Below are positions 17,248 through 26,432 of a stretch of 64,000 bases of DNA, piece after piece. The stretch spans positions 186,001 through 250,000 of the forward strand of contig OZ243952.1 in assembly GCA_965214615.1 (NCBI GenBank), written 5' to 3'. How positions within the stretch are numbered: position 1 is the stretch's first letter; every line of letters starts with the position of its first letter. The position numbers were made by a program, and so were the translations under genes. The stretch comes from CBDAUN01 sp965214615. Lineage in GTDB: Bacteria; Pseudomonadota; Gammaproteobacteria; Arenicellales; JAJDZL01. Below the pieces are notes generated by a model that saw nothing but the letters and a program-made list of their open reading frames with translations, was not told the DNA's origin and searched no databases.

Positions 17248-17454
17248 TTAGCCTCTGAGGCCGTATTTTTCCTTAAATCGGCCTACGCGTCCGGCGGTAT
17301 CGATAATCTTCTGCTTGCCGGTGTAGAACGGATGGCATATCGAGCAGATTTCAATGCTGAGGTCTTCCTTGAGCGTCGAGCGTGTCTCGAAGGAATTGCC
17401 GCACGCGCATTTGACCAGAATAGTCGTCAGTTTTGGGTGAATGCCTTTTTTCAT
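17248..17454 (-). CDS. rpmE: 50S ribosomal protein L31
   Basis: This is a 68-residue zinc-binding (C+) L31, starting MKKGIHPKLTTILVKCACGN and with CSICHPFYTGKQK. Cysteine pairs at CAC and CSIC hold zinc. The start at 17452-17454 is fixed by the family N-terminus. It lies in the trxA-rho-rpmE neighbourhood, here separated from rho by the long sigma-4-like gene. Confidence 0.96.
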   Translation of the reverse strand: MKKGIHPKLTTILVKCACGNSFETRSTLKEDLSIEICSICHPFYTGKQKIIDTAGRVGRFKEKYGLRG

Positions 17455-17591
17455 GGATGCATACTGGGAACGAAACAAGAGAATTCGCGCCTGTGTCCAG
17501 ACGCAAGGAGTGCGAATAATACTGCAAGCTGCGAAGTACGTCAACCGCGCGAACAGCCCCGATGCTCCGGTTCGCAACTCATGGCGCCGCG

Positions 17592-20201
17592 CTACGCCAA
17601 GTGCTGAATCATGCGGTCTACCTTCTTGCTGTCAATCCAGTCGACGTTGGGCCCCGAAGCATCTGCGGTGCGCAGAATCTGCTCCCAGCCGTTTTCGAAC
17701 AGGTTGTCGCATGCCACTTCGTTGACAAACCGGTACGCCGCCGTCGAGTTCACCTCAATCGGAGCGTGCCATTGACCCGGCAGGGTCAGAATGCCGATCC
17801 TGTCCATCAATGCCGCGTAGTTCAGGCTGACCCGGTCGTCAATGCGCCGTCCGATGACCCGGTTGATGTCCATCCAGGACAGAGTCGGCTTGTCTGCTGC
17901 AAAAAATGCCACTGCCGCTGTCTTTTTCAAGGTCGGTGTCTTGCTGTAGGGAACCGGAGGCGGCGAAAACGCCACCTTGCCGCTGTGTTGTTCGATCTTG
18001 CTGAGCCATTGGTCTCTTTCGTGGGCTGAAACGGCCCAGGTGTGCGGATTGGAGACATACAGCAAGGCATTGAACAGGTCGCGCGGAAGATTGATCTCGC
18101 CCCACCGGCACCAGGCGTATTCCAGCGCCGGAATCCACAAAGGATAGTCGAAGCGGGCATCGGACAGTCTCGCCAGAATGTAGTACAGCACCTGGCGCTT
18201 GGTAAACATGAACTCGTAGCGCTCTACATCTTCGGGCTCACAGCTCGAATCCACGGTGCCCATCACGCCCGGCGCCATGCGAATGAAGTAGGGCCGGTCG
18301 GACAGCAGCGCGAATACGCTGTTCCTGGACCACTTCGGATATCGCCTGGTGAATTCCTTGCGAATCTCAAGCAGCGGCGCAGGACCGATTTCGTTCGTCA
18401 ATTCAACCAGTGCGGTCTGCAGCGTTCCTTTGCTGGCGGGCTTGTACAACTCGCTGTCCCGAAGACTTGACGTCGACTCGGGCCTAGGCAGCAGCGAGTA
18501 TCGGTTGACAATCCAGTATCCGGCATCGGTCAGGTTAATGAACAGATGGCCGAATGAACTGAATACGATGCGCAAGTCGCGGTCCGAGCATTGATCTTCA
18601 GGGAATACGCTCAGATACGTCGAATAAAGCTGGTTGAAGGGAACCGCATTGCCTTCAAAGCGCGTCATGGCGATGTGCAAAATGTTGATGGCGCGACGGG
18701 TGCGGGGCGTCAGCTTGCCCTGATAGATGCAGTTTCGGTAGATTGCCATGTGCTGCGATGATGCGGCATAGATTCGCACTGCATCAGTGCTGACATTGAT
18801 TTGCGAAGCGACATGCTCCAGATTTGCTGGCAGGTCGATTCGGTGAATGGCCGATTCAATTGTTCCCAGTTCCGACCCGAGACGCTCTACGGGAATGTCC
18901 AGCATGTAGTACACGTCGATATGAAACTTGTAGTTTGCATCTGCGTAGTTCAATATGTTTCCGCCATGGCAGCAGTCCACGGCGAGCTTCGTCATGCCGT
19001 TCAATTGGCCGTATCGCTCCTCGATCGCCTTGACACTGGCGCAATGTTCAGATCCAAGCAGCACTTCGGCTGTGGCATTCCTGCTGGCATGCAGGTACAG
19101 CTTTAAGTCGGCAAGCCGCAGCGGCTCTTTCAAAGTCTCTAGCGCGCTGGCCTCGATTTGGCGCACGCGTTCACGGGTTAGCCCGAACCGGTTGGCGATG
19201 TGCTGCAGCGTCTTCCTTCTTTCATCGGTGATTCCGTAGCGCTGGTCAATGACATCGCTTTCGCGCAATGTCAAGGTGCCGAGCAGAGAACGAAAAATGT
19301 ATTTCGAATCCAGGGTGACTGTGAGCTGCCGCCGGCGCTGCATGCACTCGTCTAGAACAGTCATCAGTGTCTGCGTCGAAGCCTGAAACTCTGCTTCTGT
19401 CAGGCCCGGGCGGACGAAATTCAAGGCTTCGTCGATATGGGTTCCGTAAAAATCACGTATCCGAACGGTCGACAGGTTGTCGGGCCAGTACAGGCCAATC
19501 TGAAAAGCCGCAGGCTTGATGTGCTGTTCGCCGGCGGGGTCGAGGCGCTGCAGTTCGGCAATGCGCGCCTTCCATTGCGTCTCATCCGGTCCGAACAGAT
19601 AGTCGGTCGACGGCCATTGAATCGGATTCAGATATTCCAGAATGTCGTCGGTCGACGATGCGAGCCGCTTGATTGTGTTGTTCAAAAGCTCTTCGAGTTC
19701 CGATTTGAGCCTGTTGCCGATCTTCGACAATGATTCGTATGCGCGCATCGCATCGGGGCCGGCCTGCGCATATTCATGAAGGCTCGCATGGGGCAGCAGT
19801 CCGCGCCTTGCAGCATCGGAGATGGCGTTCTTCAATCGTGTCGACGAGGGCGAGTAGTTGACCACTTGCGCAATTGACATGTTGAACGCGCGCGCGGTCG
19901 GCGACTCGATCCGGTATTGTCTGGAGTAGTGCGAATAGGTATCGAACAGCACGACCATCAGTTCGGAAAATAAATCGTCCTCCATGCCGGGCATTTCAAG
20001 AAATTCCAGCACCCGCTGCTGGCGATTCTCAAAAAAATCGTGCACTGACAGGCTCGGCAGCGCATTTTCGCGGTCGGCAGTTTCGATTAGAATCCTCAGC
20101 CGCGCTGACGAATTGGCTTGGCGTACTGCCTCAACAAGCGACTCGGGCCGCTTGACTTGAACTTTCGACTTCTGTCGGCGATTGGATGCGGGAGGAGGCA
20201 A
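17592..20201 (-). CDS. Large DNA-binding protein with sigma-70 region 4-like and alpha-CTD-like segments
   Basis: I do not recognise this 869-residue protein as a named family. Residues about 305-360 contain a textbook sigma-70 region 4 pattern: LTLRESDVIDQRYGI, then ANRFGLTRERVRQIEASAL, the -35-recognition helix-turn-helix. No sigma region 2 is visible. Residues about 117-180 (RLKNAI, then SLHEYAQAGPD, then LSKIGNRLKSELEELL) resemble the C-terminal domain of RNA polymerase alpha. The C-terminal half has several winged-helix-like stretches, for example about 590-640 and 680-730 (LLEIRKEFTRRYPKWSRNS). The gene sits between rho (21 bases upstream) and rpmE, so it probably shares transcription with termination and ribosome genes. 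I infer a polymerase-associated regulator or DNA-binding protein. No enzymatic motif seen. Confidence 0.6.
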   Translation of the reverse strand: MPPPASNRRQKSKVQVKRPESLVEAVRQANSSARLRILIETADRENALPSLSVHDFFENRQQRVLEFLEMPGMEDDLFSELMVVLFDTYSHYSRQYRIESPTARAFNMSIAQVVNYSPSSTRLKNAISDAARRGLLPHASLHEYAQAGPDAMRAYESLSKIGNRLKSELEELLNNTIKRLASSTDDILEYLNPIQWPSTDYLFGPDETQWKARIAELQRLDPAGEQHIKPAAFQIGLYWPDNLSTVRIRDFYGTHIDEALNFVRPGLTEAEFQASTQTLMTVLDECMQRRRQLTVTLDSKYIFRSLLGTLTLRESDVIDQRYGITDERRKTLQHIANRFGLTRERVRQIEASALETLKEPLRLADLKLYLHASRNATAEVLLGSEHCASVKAIEERYGQLNGMTKLAVDCCHGGNILNYADANYKFHIDVYYMLDIPVERLGSELGTIESAIHRIDLPANLEHVASQINVSTDAVRIYAASSQHMAIYRNCIYQGKLTPRTRRAINILHIAMTRFEGNAVPFNQLYSTYLSVFPEDQCSDRDLRIVFSSFGHLFINLTDAGYWIVNRYSLLPRPESTSSLRDSELYKPASKGTLQTALVELTNEIGPAPLLEIRKEFTRRYPKWSRNSVFALLSDRPYFIRMAPGVMGTVDSSCEPEDVERYEFMFTKRQVLYYILARLSDARFDYPLWIPALEYAWCRWGEINLPRDLFNALLYVSNPHTWAVSAHERDQWLSKIEQHSGKVAFSPPPVPYSKTPTLKKTAAVAFFAADKPTLSWMDINRVIGRRIDDRVSLNYAALMDRIGILTLPGQWHAPIEVNSTAAYRFVNEVACDNLFENGWEQILRTADASGPNVDWIDSKKVDRMIQHLA

Positions 20202-20222
20202 GACGGAATGATTCAGGTTGAT

Positions 20223-21491
20223 TTACGACAGGCGCTTCATCGAAGCGAAAAACTCCTTGTTGTTGCTTGTCGCGCGCAGCCTCTCCGAGAGCAGTTCGAT
20301 GGCTTCAAGCTCGTCATACGAATGAAGCAGCTTGCGCAGCGCCCAGATCATTTTCAACTCTGTAGGCTCGGTCAAAAGCTCTTCGCGCCTGGTGCCGGAG
20401 CGGTTGATGACAATCGACGGATAGACGCGTTTTTCCGCGACTCTGCGGTCCAGGTGAATTTCCAGATTGCCGGTGCCCTTGAACTCCTCGTAGATCACGT
20501 CGTCCATCTTGGATCCGGTTTCGATCAGCGCGGTTGCAAGAATTGTGATGCTGCCTCCTTCCTCGACGTTTCGCGCGGCGCCGAAAAATCGCTTCGGCTT
20601 TTGCAGCGCGTTGGAGTCGACACCGCCGGTGAGCACCTTGCCCGATGCCGGCGCCACTGTATTGTAGGCGCGCGCAAGGCGGGTGATGGAATCTAGAAGG
20701 ATGACTACGTCACGCTTGTTTTCGACCATTCTCTTGGCCCGTTCAATGACCATTTCAGCCACCTGGGTGTGGCGCGTAGCCGGTTCGTCAAAAGTCGATG
20801 AGACGACTTCGCCGCGAACCGAGCGCTGCATTTCGGTGACTTCTTCGGGACGCTCGTCGATCAGCAGCACGATCAGTTCGCATTCCGGATCATTGGCCGT
20901 GATCGAATGCGCGATCTGCTGCAGCATGACGGTTTTGCCGGTCTTGGGAGAAGAGACGATCAGTCCGCGCTGTCCCTTGCCGATTGGCGCAACCAGATCG
21001 ATGATGCGCGCTGTCAGGTCCTCGGTGGTGCCATTGCCGCGCTCCAGGCGCATGCGCTGGTCCGGGTGCAGAGGCGTGAGATTTTCAAACAGTATCTTGC
21101 CTTTGACGCTGTCAGCCGGCTGATCGTTGATATTTTCGACTTTCAGCAGGGCGAAATAGCGCTCGGAGTCTTTCGGCGGCCGCACAAGGCCGGACACCGT
21201 ATCCCCGGTTCGAAGGTTGAATCGGCGGATCTGGCTCGGCGACACGTAAATGTCGTCGGGACCGGCGAGATAGGAGCATTCCGAAGAACGCAGAAATCCG
21301 AACCCGTCCTGGAGAATCTCAACAACGCCTTCGCCGATGATGTGACCGCCGTTTTTCGCTTCCGCCTTGAGGATCGCGAATATCTGATCCTGCTTGCGCA
21401 TTCTCGCAACACCGTTGATGCGTGCCGCTCGTGCAAGTTCCGCAAGTTCGGCAGGTGTCTTGTATTTTAACTCGGTTAGACTGAGTCCCAT
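20223..21491 (-). CDS. rho: Transcription termination factor Rho
   Basis: Rho is a hexameric RNA-dependent ATPase that ends transcripts. Landmarks: N-terminal LTELKYKTPAELAELA, RNA-binding cold-shock-like segment GVVEILQDGFGFLRS, P-loop SSPKTGKTVMLQ, LLIDERPEEVTEM Walker B region, and the C-terminal secondary RNA-binding loop. I prefer the ATG at 21489-21491 (422 residues), preceded by GAGG with 8 bases spacing, over an ATG nine codons earlier. It is transcribed after trxA and before the sigma-4-like gene. Confidence 0.97.
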   Translation of the reverse strand: MGLSLTELKYKTPAELAELARAARINGVARMRKQDQIFAILKAEAKNGGHIIGEGVVEILQDGFGFLRSSECSYLAGPDDIYVSPSQIRRFNLRTGDTVSGLVRPPKDSERYFALLKVENINDQPADSVKGKILFENLTPLHPDQRMRLERGNGTTEDLTARIIDLVAPIGKGQRGLIVSSPKTGKTVMLQQIAHSITANDPECELIVLLIDERPEEVTEMQRSVRGEVVSSTFDEPATRHTQVAEMVIERAKRMVENKRDVVILLDSITRLARAYNTVAPASGKVLTGGVDSNALQKPKRFFGAARNVEEGGSITILATALIETGSKMDDVIYEEFKGTGNLEIHLDRRVAEKRVYPSIVINRSGTRREELLTEPTELKMIWALRKLLHSYDELEAIELLSERLRATSNNKEFFASMKRLS

Positions 21492-21669
21492 AGGCTGTGC
21501 CTCAATTGAATCGACCACATAGGTTCGCTCAGGAGCGATCGATGGTTTTGGCTAAAAAAATAGGATTTGGGGGCTTGCGGATGACTGTGCGCCAGGCTGG
21601 CTGTCACGTGGCTTTCGGCTCAGACTTGGCTTGAAAGCGCCTGTCCGCAAAGCCTGTCCACGGTTTGCT

Positions 21670-21996
21670 TCATATATGTTCGTCAATGAATGCGGTCAAC
21701 TGGGATTTGGAAACGGCTCCGACCTTGGTGGCTTCAACATTGCCGTTTTTAAAGATCATGAGTGTCGGAATTCCGCGAATGCTGTATTTCGGGGGCGTCA
21801 GCGGATTGTCGTCGACATTCAGTTTCGCCACTTTGATCTTGTGCTGATATTCTCCGGCAACTTCCTGGAGAATCGGAGCGATCATTTTGCATGGACCGCA
21901 CCATTCGGCCCAATAGTCGACGATGACCGGCACAGAAGAGTTCAGGACGTCGTTCTCAAAGGAATCGTCGCTAACGTGTGAAATAGGATCTTGCAT
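21670..21996 (-). CDS. trxA: Thioredoxin
   Basis: The 108-residue cytoplasmic disulfide reductase has the active site WAEWCGPCKMIAPIL and the cis-proline segment RGIPTLMIF. The start at 21994-21996 (MQDPISHVSDDSF) matches family length; five more in-frame codons upstream are unlikely. It lies just upstream of rho, the usual trxA-rho pairing. Confidence 0.96.
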   Translation of the reverse strand: MQDPISHVSDDSFENDVLNSSVPVIVDYWAEWCGPCKMIAPILQEVAGEYQHKIKVAKLNVDDNPLTPPKYSIRGIPTLMIFKNGNVEATKVGAVSKSQLTAFIDEHI

Positions 21997-22352
21997 GATT
22001 AGAAAGCACAATAGGCCCTTCGTGGTGGTGCGCAGATTGGTAAATTAATGCAATTTCGGCACGAAGGAACGTACATAGTTCCACAAATTGATGTCGTAGT
22101 CAAGTGAAATTTTCCCGAAGGCCGAAAGGCAGGCGGCGGCGCGCAGTGCCGGCGAGATGACCATATGGTGTCCGAATCACGCGAATTCAAGCCGAATGCA
22201 GATAAAATTTACTGCCCGGCGGACTGCGACTGCCGCCATTGCCGCCGGGTGAATGCCGCATCGCGCCCATGTCCGCACGCGTCGCGCGCCGCCTGCTTGC
22301 CGCGATCACTATATAATTGGCAATTTCACGCACGCCCTTTGAAAGCCCCGCT
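21997..22352. other. Divergent intergenic region trxA / KdsD-like gene
   Basis: No gene is supported here. TATAAT at 22312-22317 is a possible -10 for the KdsD-like gene 36 bases downstream, but no -35 is evident at normal spacing. The trxA promoter must lie here on the other strand. Confidence 0.45.
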
Positions 22353-22946
22353 ATGAATGTAAGTCGTCGAGTTCAAGAAATCCTGCACGCCGAAGCCAAG
22401 GCGATTCAGTCTGTTGTCGTGTCCGATTCCTACGACCGCGCGATCGAGTTGATGCGCACATGTTCAGGAAAGATTGTCACCACGGGCATGGGCAAGGCAG
22501 GAACGGTCGCCCAGAGATTCGCGGCGACGCTGTGCTCGACCGGCACCCCGGCGCTGTACATTCATCCCGGCGAAGCGGCGCACGGCGATCTCGGTGCGAT
22601 TGGGCCGGGCGACTGCCTCATTGCATTCTCCAACAGCGGCAAGACGCGCGAGGTCGTCGAAATGCTGGAATTGAGCGGCAATATCGAACATGGTCCTACG
22701 ATCGGCATTACGTCCCACTTAAGTTCTCCGCTTCGGCATTTCTGTGACGTCATCGTCGAAATGGGTGAAATCCGCGAGCCCTGCCCGCTCGGCCTGACGC
22801 CGTCGGCAAGCATTGCGGTCATGGGCGCCATCGCCGACGCCTTGGCGCTGGTGCTGATGGAATCGAAGAATTTCACTCGCCAGCAGTACGGACTGCGCCA
22901 TCACGGCGGATACCTCGGCCGAAAGGCCCGGCTGGACAACGCATAG
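22353..22946 (+). CDS. SIS-domain sugar-phosphate isomerase, KpsF/GutQ (KdsD) family, without CBS domains
   Basis: The 197-residue protein covers only the SIS domain: VTTGMGKAGTVAQRFAATL, the HPGEAAHGDLGAI loop and SNSGKTREV are diagnostic of arabinose-5-phosphate isomerase, which interconverts ribulose-5-phosphate and arabinose-5-phosphate for Kdo synthesis. Typical KdsD is about 325 residues with two C-terminal CBS repeats; here translation stops right after the SIS domain (TAG at 22944-22946), as in some shorter family members. The substrate could be another sugar phosphate. No other Kdo gene is in the window. Start chosen at MNVSRRVQ. Confidence 0.8.
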   Translation: MNVSRRVQEILHAEAKAIQSVVVSDSYDRAIELMRTCSGKIVTTGMGKAGTVAQRFAATLCSTGTPALYIHPGEAAHGDLGAIGPGDCLIAFSNSGKTREVVEMLELSGNIEHGPTIGITSHLSSPLRHFCDVIVEMGEIREPCPLGLTPSASIAVMGAIADALALVLMESKNFTRQQYGLRHHGGYLGRKARLDNA

Positions 22947-22956
22947 CCGACAGCGT

Positions 22957-25269
22957 CTATTTGCGCGATTCGCTTCGCAGCCGGGTCCAGTTGTGAAACG
23001 GCGTCGCCGGGCGTTCGAAGGCGGAAAATGACTCGCCGCCGAGCATGTCGGACAGCGCGTTGAACAAAGCGCCGGGTGCTCCGAGACAGGCGACTTCGCC
23101 CGCCCCTTTGGCGCCAAGTGCATTGACCTCGCACAGGGTCTCGATCTTGTCGATGACGGGCGACGGCATGTCGTCGGCGCGGGGCAGCCCGTAGTCCATG
23201 AATGACGCGTTCATCGGCTGGCCTGCCGATGCGTCGTCGTATTGCACATGCTCCATCAGCGCCACGCCCACCGCCTGAGCCCAGCCGCCGTAAAGCTGTC
23301 CGTCCGCCATGTCGGGAAACAGCACCCGTCCGATGTCGTCGACACCGGTCAGCCGTGCGATGCGCAGCGCGCCCGTTTGCGGGTCGCATTCCAGCTCTGC
23401 GACGTAGGCGCCAGCCGGATGGGTGGTATTCCTGCCTTCGAACGCAGCGCGCCCGACGCAGCTTCCGATTGACGGCTGCCTGGTGCAGCGGGTCGCGATT
23501 GCGGCAAGCGAAACAGCCCGGTCGGTGCCCGGAATGCGGAAGTGCCCGTTCGAATACTCAAGATCGGCTGAAGAGGCTTCAAGGATTTCCGAAGCAGCAG
23601 CGCGCGCGCTGTCAAGGGCGCGGCGGGCAGCGAGCGGCACGGTTGCGCCGGCGATGGCGATCAGCGACGACCCGCCTGTGCCGCTGCCGAACGCATAGGC
23701 GCCGGTATCGCCCTGAATCACTTCGATCAGGGACTCATCGACATCGAGCGCTGCTGCGGCCAGGCCGGCAAGCGCCGATTCATGGCCCTGGCCCCCGGCC
23801 TGGGTTCCGCTTCGCACCTGAATCGTGCTGTCGGACCGGAACTCGACTTCGCTTATTTCGCCGGTGTTGCCGCCGGTAGAGTGCAGATACATGCCCAGTC
23901 CGATGCCGCGAAGCAGGCCGGAGGATGCGGCATCGCGGCGTCTCGCCTCGAACCCGGTCCAGTCCGACAGTTCAAGCGTGCGGTCCAGCAATGCTTCAAA
24001 ATTGCCGCTGTCGATCACCTGTCCGTTGGGCATCGCGTACGGCAGATCGGCGGTGCGCACCAGATTGATGCGTCGAAGTGCAATCCTGTCGATACCGGTT
24101 TGCCGCGCCGCCTTGTCGATGAGCTGCTCGATTGCGGAAACCGTTTCCGGCTTGCCGGCGCCCCGGAAGGCATCGGTCGGGGGCGCGTTTGTAAAGACTC
24201 CTCGGGAGCGGAAATGAATGTGCGCAATCCTGTAGGTATGGCCGACCACCGTGGCGGCATAGACCGACGGAACCAGCGCCGCCGCTTTTGAGACATAGGC
24301 GCCGAGATCGCCTAAGGCGTCGTATTCGAGCGCAAGCATGCGCCCGGTGCCGTCCAGCGCCATTCGCACTGTGTCGACGCGTCCGCGGCCATGGACATCG
24401 GAAACAAACGACTCGCTGCGCGTTGCCGTCCATTTCACCGGCTGGCGCAGCATTCGTGCTGCAATCAATGCCAGCGCATATTCCGGATAGGTGAAGATTT
24501 TCATCCCGAAACTGCCGCCGACGTCGGGTGTGACGACCCGCAGGCGCTCGGGATCAATCTTCAGCACAGAAACTGCCAGCGTGTCACGTACGCTGTGCAC
24601 GCCCTGAGTCTGGGCGTAGAGGGTGTAGGAGTCGGATTCGGGATGGTAGATGCCGATCGCGGCTCGCGGCTCGATGGGGCAGATGGCCATGCGCGGGTTG
24701 GATACCTGAATTTCGACGCGGTGCGCCGCTTCGGCAAATGCCGCCTTGACTGCGGCGGAATCTCCGAATTCCCAGTCGAAGCATTGATTGCCCGGCGCGT
24801 CAGGCCAGATTGCGGGGATTCCGGATGCCGCCCGGACAGGGTCGGATATCGATGCCAGCTCGGCGTAGTCAATCTCGATCAGTTCGGCGGCATCGGCTGC
24901 GATATGCGCCGTGTCGGCGACGACGAAGGCGACCGGCTCTCCGATGTAGCGAACCCGGTCTGCAGCCAGCACGGGCCGATGCGGGACGAATATGTCCGAG
25001 CCGTCGCTGTTTGACATGCCCCGGGTTCCGGGAATGCCGCCGATGCCCCGGGAATTGAGATCTTCGCCAGTCAGCACTGCGTGTACGCCGTCCATCGCCC
25101 GTGCCCGGGAAGTGTCGATGGCGAGGATGTCGGCGTGGGCGAAATCCGAGCGCACGGCAAGTCCGACAAGTCCATGCCCGACATCGATGTCGTCAACGAA
25201 TCGGCCCTGGCCGGTAGCCAGGCGGTAGTCCTCGCGCCGCTGCCGCGGCGCGGCAAAATCATCAATCAC
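22957..25269 (-). CDS. Xanthine dehydrogenase-family molybdopterin-binding large subunit
   Basis: The 770-residue protein is a molybdenum hydroxylase large subunit: N-terminal 'a/b hammerhead' domain (YRLATGQGRFVDDI), cofactor-contacting GGSFGMK, the DAFRGAGKPE loop and the C-terminal GAKGAGEVACLGAP with the catalytic glutamate. The active-site loop AFRGAGK resembles form II CoxL-like or aldehyde-oxidase-type enzymes rather than true form I CO dehydrogenase (AYRCSFR). The usual iron-sulfur and FAD subunits are absent on both sides, so its electron partners must be encoded elsewhere. It is divergent from bioB, with a mirror-image promoter region. Confidence 0.9.
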   Translation of the reverse strand: MIDDFAAPRQRREDYRLATGQGRFVDDIDVGHGLVGLAVRSDFAHADILAIDTSRARAMDGVHAVLTGEDLNSRGIGGIPGTRGMSNSDGSDIFVPHRPVLAADRVRYIGEPVAFVVADTAHIAADAAELIEIDYAELASISDPVRAASGIPAIWPDAPGNQCFDWEFGDSAAVKAAFAEAAHRVEIQVSNPRMAICPIEPRAAIGIYHPESDSYTLYAQTQGVHSVRDTLAVSVLKIDPERLRVVTPDVGGSFGMKIFTYPEYALALIAARMLRQPVKWTATRSESFVSDVHGRGRVDTVRMALDGTGRMLALEYDALGDLGAYVSKAAALVPSVYAATVVGHTYRIAHIHFRSRGVFTNAPPTDAFRGAGKPETVSAIEQLIDKAARQTGIDRIALRRINLVRTADLPYAMPNGQVIDSGNFEALLDRTLELSDWTGFEARRRDAASSGLLRGIGLGMYLHSTGGNTGEISEVEFRSDSTIQVRSGTQAGGQGHESALAGLAAAALDVDESLIEVIQGDTGAYAFGSGTGGSSLIAIAGATVPLAARRALDSARAAASEILEASSADLEYSNGHFRIPGTDRAVSLAAIATRCTRQPSIGSCVGRAAFEGRNTTHPAGAYVAELECDPQTGALRIARLTGVDDIGRVLFPDMADGQLYGGWAQAVGVALMEHVQYDDASAGQPMNASFMDYGLPRADDMPSPVIDKIETLCEVNALGAKGAGEVACLGAPGALFNALSDMLGGESFSAFERPATPFHNWTRLRSESRK

Positions 25270-25327
25270 GGCAAATCGCTTCAGTGCATAGCATCCGGAC
25301 TGCTTTGTTGTTTATCGTCGATGGCTG

Positions 25328-25379
25328 GGATTATAGCAAGGCGCGGCAGCGGAAATTTATTGCAGGACTGCTATAATCC
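25328..25379. promoter_or_regulatory. Mirror-image -10 region between the Mo-hydroxylase gene and bioB
   Basis: GGATTATAGCA at 25328-25338 and its exact reverse complement TGCTATAATCC at 25369-25379 form an 11-base inverted repeat with a 30-base spacer. Each arm holds a TATAAT reading outward, one towards bioB and one towards the Mo-hydroxylase gene, so this may be a pair of facing divergent promoters. It does not look like the BirA operator. Confidence 0.5.
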
Positions 25380-25403
25380 GCCTATCAGTTGATTCCCCCA
25401 AGG

Positions 25404-26432
25404 ATGATGGATCCGATCGTGATTGCCGCAAAGCCAGACAACCGCAGCGAGCCTGCAAGCGCTTGGTCGCTCGAACAGATTGACGCCTTATTCGAACTGC
25501 CGTTCAGCGATCTGCTTTATCGCGCGCACAGCGTGCACCGGCGTCACTTTGATCCGAACCGGGTGCAAAGGAGCAAGCTGGTCAACATCAAGACCGGAGG
25601 CTGCCCCGAGGATTGCAAGTACTGCAGCCAGTCGATCCGCTACAGCACCGATGTCAGCCCGTCGAAGCTGATGCGCGTCGAGGACGTCGTGGCGGATGCG
25701 CAGGCGTCAAAGGCGCAAGGCGCGACCCGGTATTGCATGGGAGCGGCCTGGCGCAGCCCGAAGCCGCGCCACATGCCGGCGCTTTGCGCCATGATCCGCG
25801 AAGTCAGGGAGCTTGGCCTTGAAACGTGCATGACGCTGGGGATGCTGGATTCCGAATCCGCGCGGCAGCTCGGCGAGGCGGGACTCGACTACTACAACCA
25901 CAACATCGACACCTCGCCGGAATTTTACGGCGAGATCATCACCACGCGCTCGTTCGACGATCGTCTCGAGACCCTCGAGCATGTTCGCGCGGCGGGCATC
26001 AAGGTATGTTGCGGCGGAATTCTGGGCATGGGCGAGACACGCGGCGACCGCATGCGCATGCTGCACGTGCTGGCAAATCTGAACCCGCAGCCTGAGAGCG
26101 TGCCGGTCAATATGCTGGTATCGATTCCAGGGACGCCTCTTGCAGATGCCGAACCGGTCGCACCTCTTGAGTTTGTGCGGGTGATTGGCGCCGCGCGAAT
26201 CTTGATGCCGAAATCGGACCTTCGCCTGTCAGCAGGCCGAAGGTCGATGTCTGAAGAGTTGCAGGCGCTGTGCTATTTCGCAGGCGCGAATTCGATTTTT
26301 GTAGGCGACCGGCTGCTGACCACCGACAATACCGAGCGCGGCCGCGATGATGCGCTGTTCGAAGCGCTCGGCGTTGAGCCGATGGAATCGCGCACTGATC
26401 TGTCTCCGGCATCAGGTGCCGCCTGGCGATGA
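25404..26432 (+). CDS. bioB: Biotin synthase
   Basis: This radical SAM enzyme inserts sulfur into dethiobiotin, the last step of biotin synthesis. It has the CxxxCxxC cluster motif in TGGCPEDCKYCSQS, followed by YCMGAAWR and YYNHNIDTS, all typical. I used the ATG at 25404 (342 residues); TTG at 25389 and ATG at 25407 are alternatives, and none has a well-spaced Shine-Dalgarno sequence. Its stop overlaps the start of the ferritin-like gene by ATGA, indicating translational coupling. Confidence 0.96.
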   Translation: MMDPIVIAAKPDNRSEPASAWSLEQIDALFELPFSDLLYRAHSVHRRHFDPNRVQRSKLVNIKTGGCPEDCKYCSQSIRYSTDVSPSKLMRVEDVVADAQASKAQGATRYCMGAAWRSPKPRHMPALCAMIREVRELGLETCMTLGMLDSESARQLGEAGLDYYNHNIDTSPEFYGEIITTRSFDDRLETLEHVRAAGIKVCCGGILGMGETRGDRMRMLHVLANLNPQPESVPVNMLVSIPGTPLADAEPVAPLEFVRVIGAARILMPKSDLRLSAGRRSMSEELQALCYFAGANSIFVGDRLLTTDNTERGRDDALFEALGVEPMESRTDLSPASGAAWR

